From Fidelibacterota bacterium (GTDB taxonomy: Bacteria > Fidelibacterota > UBA2242 > JAFGTP01): a stretch of DNA of 64,000 nt. The translations under genes and the position numbers were made by a program. Positions 43,412-51,009 of this stretch are shown here, in pieces. The first letter of the stretch is position 1. Each line of letters opens with the position of its first letter. The notes below the pieces were generated by a model, which worked only from the letters and a program-made list of their open reading frames with translations, made no database searches and had not been told where the DNA came from. The stretch is from contig JAFGTP010000040.1 of the NCBI GenBank assembly GCA_016934035.1, positions 231,470 through 295,469 on the forward strand, read 5' to 3'.

Positions 43412-44837
43412 GAATTTCCTCTTTGATTCTGTAAAAAGCCTGGGATGGCTGGTGAAAGGCTTTGCGGCGGGCGATCAGCAGAAAACTTATCAGAGAAAAA
43501 ATCAAATAGGCAAAGGAGATGCCCAATGCCAGCCAGAAGTATAGAAAATCTCCCTTGGTATGGGCATAGGCAGGCAGATTGATTGCTAAAATAAAGGGTA
43601 TGACTAAAGGAAATGTTATACCTGTTGAAAACATATAATCCGAAGCAGCCGGTGTTTCAAAATCCGGATCAACAACTCTCAGCAATGCCAAACCGGTTGG
43701 CATAGTACCTGTACTGGCCCCATAGATCAGTAACATTCTGTCAAATTGATGGTCTTTATAAATTCTTGAACAAAACCATGGTACAGTGACGATGACCGCA
43801 AAACCTGCAACAAGACTTGTAATAATAATAGGAATGATATATTGCCATAGAACTGCAATGGATATAGCACCGATAGACGCTGTTACCATAAAGTCCACAG
43901 AAAAACCGGTTACCCTGTTGAGCATTCCGTTATCCATGATGTAATTGATTTTAAAAAGTTTGAGTACTGACTTTACAACAATGGCCATCAATGCGGAAAA
44001 CACAAAATTGATTCCCCATAATGTATTGCCCAGATCGACTCCGGTTTGACCCAGGAGGGATAAGCCAAAAGTAATGAGTTTTAGAAGTAAAAAACTTAAT
44101 AAATAAACACCAAATACCATGGCAAAATTCAGGGTTAGTGTATCAATGGCTTCAGATTCACTGGTGAGTTTGGATCCTTCGGGAGTGGAATCATTTTGTT
44201 TAAAAAGTCCTGTCCGGATGCCTTTATCTTTGATTAATTCCAATTTTTCCTTTGACAACCATTCTTTTTTAATACCATAATTAATTAGCCATACACCACC
44301 AAAACAGGCATAGAGAAATCCGATGGCTGCAAAAGTCAAACCCACACTTCCGGCCCCTTCAAATCCCATGGTTTCCCAGTTTTTGCCAATGGCAAAAGAT
44401 TGTCCGGGACCCTGGGCAAATCCCAGGGGAACGAAAAAACCAAAAGACGGGAACAGGTTTGGATAATGAGTTTTAATTAATATGAAAGTGACCAGAAGTC
44501 CGATAATTGCCTGTATTGCATATTGAAAAATCAATGATATTGAATTTGAAAATAGTGCGGGTTTGTGACCTTTTTCCCTGACTGGATTATTTTTTAAGGT
44601 CATGGCGATGAAAGATATGCTGAGAAAATGGTATACAATTGTCCCCAGATTATCGGTAGAAACTATATCCATGTTTGCAAAGAAATTATAAAAAACCAAC
44701 AGGAAAAATCCTGCTGTCAGAGAATTGGGTATCAGATATTTTTGCAGAAATTTAATTTTGTATCTCAAAAAAGTTGCAAGTAGCAGAGAAAAGGAAATAA
44801 TTCCAAAATCAATAAAAAAATCCCATTGAAAGTTCAA
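43401..44837 (-). CDS. GltS-like sodium:glutamate symporter family protein
   Basis: A 478-aa membrane protein with about 11-12 helices. The GltS course is visible: [70 protein letters not shown] (helical hairpin 1), [17 protein letters not shown], and [30 protein letters not shown] (hairpin 2). The start is TTG, with GGGAGGA 4 nt upstream; no ATG in the frame fits. It may import glutamate or a related acid with Na+. The upstream gene on the strand (WG repeats) ends 16 nt away. Confidence 0.82.
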   Translation of the reverse strand: MNFQWDFFIDFGIISFSLLLATFLRYKIKFLQKYLIPNSLTAGFFLLVFYNFFANMDIVSTDNLGTIVYHFLSISFIAMTLKNNPVREKGHKPALFSNSISLIFQYAIQAIIGLLVTFILIKTHYPNLFPSFGFFVPLGFAQGPGQSFAIGKNWETMGFEGAGSVGLTFAAIGFLYACFGGVWLINYGIKKEWLSKEKLELIKDKGIRTGLFKQNDSTPEGSKLTSESEAIDTLTLNFAMVFGVYLLSFLLLKLITFGLSLLGQTGVDLGNTLWGINFVFSALMAIVVKSVLKLFKINYIMDNGMLNRVTGFSVDFMVTASIGAISIAVLWQYIIPIIITSLVAGFAVIVTVPWFCSRIYKDHQFDRMLLIYGASTGTMPTGLALLRVVDPDFETPAASDYMFSTGITFPLVIPFILAINLPAYAHTKGDFLYFWLALGISFAYLIFSLISFLLIARRKAFHQPSQAFYRIKEEIHGM

Positions 44838-44853
44838 AATGTCCTCCCGTTTT

Positions 44854-45861
44854 TTATTTTGGCCAGATTACAATACCTTGTCTGTTGATAATCTGGTTTC
44901 TACCATTTTTTGAAACCAATGCTCTGTTAAAATAAAAATCCTCCACAAAATCATATTGCGGCAAAATGACCTCTTCGCCTTTTGCATTAATATATCCCCA
45001 TTTACCCAGATGGTAAAATTTTGCCAGTCCGCAATGAAAGTCTCCTGCGCTTTGATACTTTGGTTCTATTTTAATTTCACCCTTTAGGTTGATAAAACCA
45101 AAACCCTTTTCTGATTTTATACGAGCTAATCCTTCGGAGAAATTAAAAGAAAAAATATAGTCATTTGGAATGACAATTTTCCCTGCTTTATCGATGTATC
45201 CCATTTTTCCTTTTAAAGCAAAGGGTGCTAAACCCAGTTTAAACTGGCCGACAGCATCAAATTTCGGTTCAATAATAAAATTCATGTTTTTATCAACAAA
45301 ACCATATTTAACAGATGTCGGAAATAAAAGAAAGGTTTTAATTTTTCCAACTTCTGCCAATTCTTCTGAAAAGGATGAAAGTCTGTGAAAGGGTTTGTTG
45401 ATTAAGGTATCGCCGGTGATAGATAAAAATGCATCATTTTGTCCAATGGGAATAAAACCGAGGCGGTTTTGGATTTTTACTTTAGCAATATTGTCAGAAA
45501 AAGAATTGGCTTCAAGAAAATTCGGCATAAAAACATAATTTCCTCCTGCATCAATATAGCCCCAATCATCATTCGTTTTGACTGCGGCCAGACCCTGGGA
45601 AAAAGGTTTTGCATCATCAAAAAGTGGTTCGATAACAATATTTCCTGTGGTATCAATAAATCCATATCGGTCTCCCAGTCTGACTTTACCTAGGCTTTCA
45701 TGAAAGAAGTCCGCTTCTGTAAATTGGGCGGGTATCAGCACTGTTCCGCAACTGTCAATATAACCGTATTGGTCCTGGATTTTTACCGGGAAATAATAAT
45801 TTTGGGCTGATAGGAAGGATGATAGTGTGATGAGTGTGATTAAAATTTTTGTTTGTTTCAT
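44854..45861 (-). CDS. WG-repeat protein
   Basis: A 335-aa exported protein (signal MKQTKILITLITLSSFLSAQ) built of about nine WG-type repeats of some 33 residues each, e.g. QYGYIDSCGTVLIPAQFTEADFF, YGFIDTTGNIVIEPLFDDAKPF, WGYIDAGGNYVFMPNFLEANSF, WGYINAKGEEVILPQYDFVEDF. WG repeats are common, uncharacterised surface or periplasmic repeats in FCB bacteria. GGGGA precedes the ATG. It heads a three-gene group with the symporter and DUF6485 genes. Confidence 0.9.
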   Translation of the reverse strand: MKQTKILITLITLSSFLSAQNYYFPVKIQDQYGYIDSCGTVLIPAQFTEADFFHESLGKVRLGDRYGFIDTTGNIVIEPLFDDAKPFSQGLAAVKTNDDWGYIDAGGNYVFMPNFLEANSFSDNIAKVKIQNRLGFIPIGQNDAFLSITGDTLINKPFHRLSSFSEELAEVGKIKTFLLFPTSVKYGFVDKNMNFIIEPKFDAVGQFKLGLAPFALKGKMGYIDKAGKIVIPNDYIFSFNFSEGLARIKSEKGFGFINLKGEIKIEPKYQSAGDFHCGLAKFYHLGKWGYINAKGEEVILPQYDFVEDFYFNRALVSKNGRNQIINRQGIVIWPK

Positions 45862-45926
45862 AATATCCCCATATTTTCAAAGTTTAATATAAACACTTCA
45901 ATGAGAAAATAAAAGACATGGTTAAA

Positions 45927-45957
45927 AGAAAAGCCGACTGAAAACAGCCGGCTTTTT
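45927..45957 (-). terminator. Terminator after the first hsp20 gene
   Basis: Hairpin of AAAAGCCG-A-CTG and CAG-C-CGGCTTTT with one A-C mismatch and an AAAA loop, with T-rich sequence on the minus strand. It lies 26 nt after the hsp20 stop at 45983. Confidence 0.75.
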
Positions 45958-45982
45958 GAAGAATCCTTAATGAATGATTGGA

Positions 45983-46417
45983 TTAATTGACTTTGATTTC
46001 GATTTCTTTGGGCTTTGCGGTCTCAGTCTTTGGAATAATAACATCCAGAATGCCATTTTTGAATTCTGCTTTGATAGCGTTTTGATCGACATTTTGTGGT
46101 AACCTGAAACTGCGCTGAAATTTTCCAAAGGAAGATTCAATTCGGTGATAATTTTTATTTTTTTCTTCTTTCTTACTTTGTTTTTCTCCGGAAATTGTTA
46201 ATACGTTTTCTTTCACGGTAATAATTACATCCTTTTTTTCAAGACCCGGAAGTTCAGCATGAAACTGAAATTCGTCATCCAATTCTTCAATATCAACATT
46301 AGGAGTAAATTTACTTAAATATGAATCTTCGCCATTCCAGAAATCATTAAGATAATTGTCGATTTCATCATTAAAAACTCTCAGGTTTCTTGTTGGGTTC
46401 CATCTTATTAAGCTCAT
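45983..46417 (-). CDS. Hsp20/alpha-crystallin small heat-shock protein
   Basis: A 144-aa ATP-independent holdase. The alpha-crystallin domain spans about residues 40-135: FTPNVDIEELDDEFQFHAELPGLEKKDVIITVKENVLTISGEK, then FGKFQRSFRLPQNVDQNAIKAEFKNGILDVIIPK with the A-x-x-x-NG-x-L-x-V motif. The start at 46417 has AAAGGAGG 5 nt upstream; the frame continues further but those residues do not belong to the family. It is a close paralogue of the gene at 48867-49295. Confidence 0.92.
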   Translation of the reverse strand: MSLIRWNPTRNLRVFNDEIDNYLNDFWNGEDSYLSKFTPNVDIEELDDEFQFHAELPGLEKKDVIITVKENVLTISGEKQSKKEEKNKNYHRIESSFGKFQRSFRLPQNVDQNAIKAEFKNGILDVIIPKTETAKPKEIEIKVN

Positions 46418-46462
46418 TTTAGCCTCCTTTTTTTGTTTTACTTTACATCGGTCTAACTCCCA

Positions 46463-46500
46463 ATTCTTATACCAAATAGTGTAATCCATAAAAATTGTCA
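46463..46500 (-). promoter_or_regulatory. Shared upstream element of hsp20 copy 1
   Basis: Minus-strand TGACAATTTTTAT followed after 10 nt by ATTTGGTATA. The hsp20 copy at 49295 has TGACATTTTCAT ... ATTTGGAATA at a similar distance (83 and 89 nt from the start codons). Possibly a common promoter or heat-shock control site. Confidence 0.3.
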
Positions 46501-46712
46501 GCCTTCAACTGTTTTTTTGACGGAAGTTAGTCCATAATGGTCTATCTGTGCAGAAATGTCATTAAAAATCGTCAAATTTTCGAAAATAATGGCAGGCACG
46601 ATTTTTCTTGTCACGGTTTTATGTTTTTTAATATCAAATAGAAAAATTTAATTTACGATTATTCCGATAGGATTTAATTTGATAAATTAAAAAAAATGAT
46701 TAGTGAGGAAAA

Positions 46713-47900
46713 ATGAGTTACAAGAGAGTTTACCTGGATCATAATGCGACAACACCCATACATCCTGAAGTTAAAAAATACATGGTTGATAAGTTTGATC
46801 TTTTTGGCAACCCGTCAAGTATGCACGAATTTGGTCGCGAAGCACGACAGGAAGTTGAAAAAAACCGCAAAATTATTGCAGATTTTATCAATGCCAGCCC
46901 GGATGAAATCATTTTCGTCGGCAGCGGATCAGAAGCTAACAACACGGTCCTGTCACTTTCTGCATGTCCTTTAAAATCCTGTAATATCAAGGGATTGATA
47001 AAACCAAAATTGATAACATCGAGAATAGAGCACCCGGCAGTGTTGGAAACGGTTAAGTGTCTCAATGGAAAATCTGCAGAAGTTGAATATGTTGACGTCG
47101 ATTCTCAGGGAAAAATAAAATTAGACCAATTGGAGGCAATGCTTCGGAAAGAACAAGCACTCATTGTCTCCATAATGACAGCCAATAATGAAATCGGAAC
47201 CATTCAAAATATCAAAGAAATCGCTGCTTTGGTTCATCAATATCAGGCCTACTTTCACACCGATGCAGTACAGGCTGCCGGTAAAATTGATATCGATGTG
47301 AAGGATTGGGATGTTGATTTTTTAACACTTTCTGCTCACAAAATTTATGGACCCAAAGGCATTGGCGCCCTCTATATCAAAAAAGGTGTACCCTTCTGCC
47401 CGCTTATTTATGGTGGCCACCAGGAAGAAGGACGACGGGCGGGCACTGAAAATTCGCTCGGAATCCTTGGTTTTGGCAAAGCTGTGGAAATGCGAAAAAT
47501 CGAAATGAAAGATGAAGGGATACGGCTTTTAAAACTGAAAAACAAACTGAAAGCAGGCATAATTGAAAAAGTGTCTCACACCAAGGTGGTGGGACACGAA
47601 AAGGATTGTATTCCTGGAACACTAAATATATCCTTCGAAGGTGTTGAAGGTGAGTCTATTCTTCTTTATCTTGATCTCATGGGTATTGCTGTCTCAACCG
47701 GCAGTGCCTGTTCGTCAGGGTCTTTGGAACCCTCTCATGTAATTTTAGCAACAGGACTAGATGCTGAATTTGCGCACGGTTCTATCCGTTTTAGTCTGGG
47801 CAGAGACACAACGGAGGATGAAATCGATTATGTTTTAGATACTTTGCCGGGGATCATAGGTAAGTTGAGAAAAATGTCAACAAGAGAATTAAGGAGTTGA
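46713..47900 (+). CDS. nifS: Cysteine desulfurase
   Basis: A 395-aa fold-type I PLP enzyme that takes sulfur from cysteine for Fe-S assembly. VYLDHNATTPIHPEV, GSGSEANNTVL, SAHKIYGPKGIGALY with the Schiff-base Lys210, GGHQEEGRRAGTEN, and the persulfide Cys333 in TGSACSSGS. The ASGSACSSG-type loop is that of class I (NifS/IscS). GAGGAAAA precedes the ATG. It overlaps the nifU region: the nifU start is 3 nt after its stop, so the two are one operon. Confidence 0.93.
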   Translation: MSYKRVYLDHNATTPIHPEVKKYMVDKFDLFGNPSSMHEFGREARQEVEKNRKIIADFINASPDEIIFVGSGSEANNTVLSLSACPLKSCNIKGLIKPKLITSRIEHPAVLETVKCLNGKSAEVEYVDVDSQGKIKLDQLEAMLRKEQALIVSIMTANNEIGTIQNIKEIAALVHQYQAYFHTDAVQAAGKIDIDVKDWDVDFLTLSAHKIYGPKGIGALYIKKGVPFCPLIYGGHQEEGRRAGTENSLGILGFGKAVEMRKIEMKDEGIRLLKLKNKLKAGIIEKVSHTKVVGHEKDCIPGTLNISFEGVEGESILLYLDLMGIAVSTGSACSSGSLEPSHVILATGLDAEFAHGSIRFSLGRDTTEDEIDYVLDTLPGIIGKLRKMSTRELRS

Positions 47901-47902
47901 TT

Positions 47903-48502
47903 ATGAGTGATTCAAATTGGGTTTATACAGAAAATGTAAAAGACCATTTCATGAACCCGAGAAATATTTTAGATAATATTGAAGAGTATAAGTATGACGG
48001 ATATGGAAAAACCGGAAACATTCAGTGTGGAGATGAAATGCTTTTTGTTATCCAGGTGAAAGATAATATCATTACTGATGTGAAATGGAAGACCTACGGG
48101 TGTGCCAGCGCAATTGCTTCTACCTCCAAACTTTCTGAAATGGTGGTTGGTATGTCGCTGGATAAAGCCTACCATATTTCTCCGCAGGATGTTGTAAAAG
48201 CACTTGGTGGATTACCGGATAAGAAAATTCATTGTTCGGTCCTTGGCGATCGGGCGCTTCGTGCTGCTATTGATGATTATTACCGAAAACATGGAATGGA
48301 TGATAAAATAGAGGCGCAGAATGCAAAGGTTGTTTGTAATTGTATGAATGTAACGGATAAAGATATTGAAGATGCTGTACTGGAAGGAGCTCGTGATTTT
48401 AAAACCCTGCAGGAAATGACAAAATTGGGTACAGTATGTGGTGAATGCAAAGATGAAGCCTTGACAATTATGGAAGAATATATTGAAAAATATTTTGATT
48501 GA
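47903..48502 (+). CDS. nifU: NifU-like Fe-S scaffold with BFD-type [2Fe-2S] domain
   Basis: A 199-aa two-domain scaffold. Residues 1-130 form the IscU-like domain with Cys42 (QCGDE), Cys67 (YGCASAIAS) and Cys111 (KIHCSVLG) as cluster ligands and Asp44. Residues 140-199 form a bacterioferritin-associated-ferredoxin-like domain: VCNCMNVTDKDIEDAV and LGTVCGECKDEAL (Cys145, 147, 179, 182). The C-terminal Nfu domain of full-length NifU is absent. The ATG at 47903 has AAGGAG 6 nt upstream; an in-frame TTG at 47897 overlaps the nifS stop. Partner of the adjacent cysteine desulfurase. Confidence 0.9.
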   Translation: MSDSNWVYTENVKDHFMNPRNILDNIEEYKYDGYGKTGNIQCGDEMLFVIQVKDNIITDVKWKTYGCASAIASTSKLSEMVVGMSLDKAYHISPQDVVKALGGLPDKKIHCSVLGDRALRAAIDDYYRKHGMDDKIEAQNAKVVCNCMNVTDKDIEDAVLEGARDFKTLQEMTKLGTVCGECKDEALTIMEEYIEKYFD

Positions 48503-48524
48503 TGCTTTACAAACTAATAAAATG

Positions 48525-48555
48525 AAGGAGGCCTTCAAATCAGCCTCCTTTTTTA
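48525..48555 (+). terminator. Intrinsic terminator after nifU
   Basis: AAGGAGGC (48525-48532), loop CTTCAAATCA, GCCTCCTT (48543-48550), then T-run. Ends the nifSU message. Confidence 0.85.
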
Positions 48556-48808
48556 TATTTTGACAAAATTGTAATTTAAAAAATCAGCGCATTGGATAAA
48601 CCATCCCAAAAACCTGTCCGATAGAATACGATCGAATTGCATTTTTCTAAGTTCGAACCAATATAAAAAATAGTCTCTTAAGAAGAGCACTGTCAACGAT
48701 AATTTCTGTTAACTTATAATAGTGTAATAGAGACTAAAGGAAAATTTATTTGCAGGACAATATTTTAAATAATGCTAAAAAATTAAGTTTAAGTGTTTCT
48801 GGAAAATA
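48556..48808. other. Intergenic stretch with a spaced inverted repeat
   Basis: Between the nifU terminator and the hsp20 terminator there is no gene. It contains TAGTCTCT (48671-48678) and AGAGACTA (48729-48736), 8-nt inverted arms 50 nt apart. No RNA family or attachment site was recognised. Confidence 0.3.
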
Positions 48809-48842
48809 ACAATGCCGGCTTAGAGGGCAATGCCGGCATTGT
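48809..48842 (-). terminator. Hairpin after the second hsp20 gene
   Basis: Eleven-base arms ACAATGCCGGC (48809-48819) and GCCGGCATTGT (48832-48842). On the minus strand it is followed by TTATTTT, a weak T-run. It lies 25 nt after the hsp20 stop. Confidence 0.65.
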
Positions 48843-48866
48843 GTTGGGTATTATTTAAAGAAATTA

Positions 48867-49295
48867 TCAGACAATTGAAATTTCTCTAGGTTTAGCTTCC
48901 TCTGCTTTGGGTATTGATATGTTCAAAACACCATTTTTGAATTCAGCCTTGATTGATTCCTGTTTAACATTATAGGGAAGTTTGAAACATCTTTGAAATT
49001 TCCCAGAGGTGGTTTCAATTCGGTGAAAATTGCTTTTTTCATTTTTCTTTCTGCTTTCTTTTTCACCCCTGATAGTCAGAATGTTATCTTTTAGGGATAT
49101 TTTAACATTGTCTTTCTCCAAACCCGGAAGTTCAGCATGAAAATGAAAAGCATCATCATTTTCTTCGATATCAACACTGGGATTGAATTTGGACATAAAG
49201 GAATCTTCGCTGTACCAAAAGTTTTTTAATAAGTCATCAAAATCCCCGGTTGCGTTGGCTAAATCGTTTCTTGAATTCCATCTTACTAAACTCAT
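48867..49295 (-). CDS. Hsp20/alpha-crystallin small heat-shock protein (paralogue)
   Basis: A 142-aa holdase with FNPSVDIEENDDAFHFHAELPGLEKDNVKISLKDNILTIRGEKESRKK and SGKFQRCFKLPYNVKQESIKAEFKNGVLNISIPKAEE. It is very similar to the protein at 45983-46417 (same MSL(V/I)RWN start, same FYNDF-type N-terminus and A-F-K-N-G core), so it arose by duplication. ATG at 49295 follows AGGAGTTGATT; the frame reaches 49301 by a TTG start. Confidence 0.92.
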   Translation of the reverse strand: MSLVRWNSRNDLANATGDFDDLLKNFWYSEDSFMSKFNPSVDIEENDDAFHFHAELPGLEKDNVKISLKDNILTIRGEKESRKKNEKSNFHRIETTSGKFQRCFKLPYNVKQESIKAEFKNGVLNISIPKAEEAKPREISIV

Positions 49296-49350
49296 AATCA
49301 ACTCCTATTTTTTTCTAGTTATAAATTTCAATTTGGTTCTCATTTATTGA

Positions 49351-49384
49351 GTCAGTATTCCAAATGACATTGATGAAAATGTCA
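49351..49384 (-). promoter_or_regulatory. Shared upstream element of hsp20 copy 2
   Basis: Minus-strand TTGACATTTTCATC ... ATTTGGAATAC, similar to the element upstream of the other hsp20 gene (46463-46500). Confidence 0.3.
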
Positions 49385-49556
49385 AGTCCTATACCATGAA
49401 TACTCATCCAACAATTTGACACAATGGATTGAATTTATGACTTTGAGTATGTTATAATGTTCTATTACTATGACAGTTGTTGAGCAAATTTTGGCAGAAA
49501 TATGAAAAGTTGACGGAAAAAGTTAAACAGTGCATATTTCCAATATAGAATATGAG

Positions 49557-50804
49557 TTACAACAATACTTCAGTAGCCCCGACTGATCGAATATCCAGCA
49601 CATTGACAGATTTTTCTCCAAAAATTGGCGATATATAATTGACAAAATCAGGTACTTCTTGGTCCGGCAGGAATAATTGAATTGTACCTGCAAAACCGCC
49701 GCCATGGACGCGGCAGGCACCGTCCCCAATTTTTTTTAAGAAATTCTCTGACAGGGCCAGCGCCAGACTGACATCCTGAACATGAATATTTTGAGTTGAA
49801 TAAATATTCTGAAGATACTTAAAGGATGAGTTCCCGGAATCATAGATAATATTTAAAAAAGTGTGGATATCGGTTTTATGCAATGTTTCAATAATTGCGT
49901 CTACCCGCTTGTTTTCATTAAAAAAATGGATGGTGCGCAGAATTGCCCGATGGTTGTATTTGTTGTGTATTTCAGGTAATGCCTTCAAAAATTTTTCCTG
50001 ATCAATTTCGCGACAAAAGTTGGCATCAAAATGTTTTGCAATTTCTTTCATTTCAGCGGGTATTGAAGCGTAATCATCTGTCAGATCAGCATGACTGGCT
50101 CCGGTGTCCAGAACAATCAGCTTATAACCGGTTGTAGAAAAATCAAAATTTAGATGGGTCACAACAGGACATTCAGGTTCAGCAAAATCTATAGATATAA
50201 TATTGCCAACAGCACAGGCCATCTGGTCCATGAGTCCGCAGGGTTTTCCAAAATAGATATTTTCCGCATATTGACCAATTTTCGCAATTTCTTCTGGATG
50301 AAGTTTACCTTCATTGAAAAGATTGTTAAAAATTAATCCAATTAATACTTCGATTGATGCGGAGGAACTCAAACCCGATCCTTGTAAAACGTCACTTGTA
50401 ATGGCAGCATGAAATCCACCGATTTGGTAACCCAATTCTTTAAATCTGGCAGCAATGCCACGAATCAGGGCATGGGTTGTTTCTTTTTCTTTTGGATTCA
50501 CTTCCAGAAAATCCAAGTTAACAGTAAAAGGATCAGAAAACCCTTCAGAATATAAAGTGATTGTATTGGAATTGGTTTTAGCAACAGCAGCGATGGTGTC
50601 AAGATTAATGCTGGCGGCCACTACTTTGCCATGATTGTGGTCTGTATGATTGCCGCAAATCTCTGTTCTTCCCGGAGAACTGAAAAAACGCAATTCGCTT
50701 TCTGGAAAAAGACTTTTATATTGCCCTGCAAGACGTTGATAGCGGTTTTCTTGTTTGCAGACCAGGTCTTTTGAATAGATACTGTCGAGTTTAGAGAAGA
50801 GCAT
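49557..50804 (-). CDS. galK: Galactokinase
   Basis: A 415-aa GHMP kinase that phosphorylates alpha-D-galactose to galactose-1-phosphate. The galactokinase signature is GRTEICGNHTDHNHGKVVAASI, followed by the GHMP ATP-binding loop LQGSGLSSSASIEVLIG and CGLMDQMACAVG, and a C-terminal GDGACRVHGGGFAGTIQLFLP. AAAGGATT precedes the ATG. It stands alone on the minus strand, with no other Leloir-pathway gene in the window. Confidence 0.93.
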   Translation of the reverse strand: MLFSKLDSIYSKDLVCKQENRYQRLAGQYKSLFPESELRFFSSPGRTEICGNHTDHNHGKVVAASINLDTIAAVAKTNSNTITLYSEGFSDPFTVNLDFLEVNPKEKETTHALIRGIAARFKELGYQIGGFHAAITSDVLQGSGLSSSASIEVLIGLIFNNLFNEGKLHPEEIAKIGQYAENIYFGKPCGLMDQMACAVGNIISIDFAEPECPVVTHLNFDFSTTGYKLIVLDTGASHADLTDDYASIPAEMKEIAKHFDANFCREIDQEKFLKALPEIHNKYNHRAILRTIHFFNENKRVDAIIETLHKTDIHTFLNIIYDSGNSSFKYLQNIYSTQNIHVQDVSLALALSENFLKKIGDGACRVHGGGFAGTIQLFLPDQEVPDFVNYISPIFGEKSVNVLDIRSVGATEVLL

Positions 50805-50950
50805 TTTTTTGTAATCCTTTACATTAATAAAAGTTTTTTCCTGTCTGGGTTCATGTCAATTAATTTATCTATCTTCAAAAAAAGATCCAATTGATTTTAT
50901 AATGATATTGGATTAGTTTAAACGATTACAATGTTTTGAACTTAGGAATT

Positions 50951-50999
50951 ATTTAAATACCAAAGAAGGGTATAATGTACCCCACTCTGGTATTCAAAT
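50951..50999. repeat. Nested inverted repeat upstream of galK
   Basis: Outer arms ATTT-A-AATACCA (50951-50962) and TGGTATT-C-AAAT (50988-50999) with one mismatch, enclosing an inner perfect hairpin GGGTA-TAATG-TACCC (50968-50982). It lies in the 205-nt gap between the spermidine-synthase-like gene (stop 51010) and galK, and is either a terminator without a T-run or an operator for galK. Confidence 0.45.
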
Positions 51000-51009
51000 T
51001 CTTAGATTT

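Noticed and set aside
48671..48736. TAGTCTCT/AGAGACTA arms as an attachment site or small RNA
   Set aside because: Arms are only 8 nt and 50 nt apart, with no integrase or transposase near; left as unexplained.
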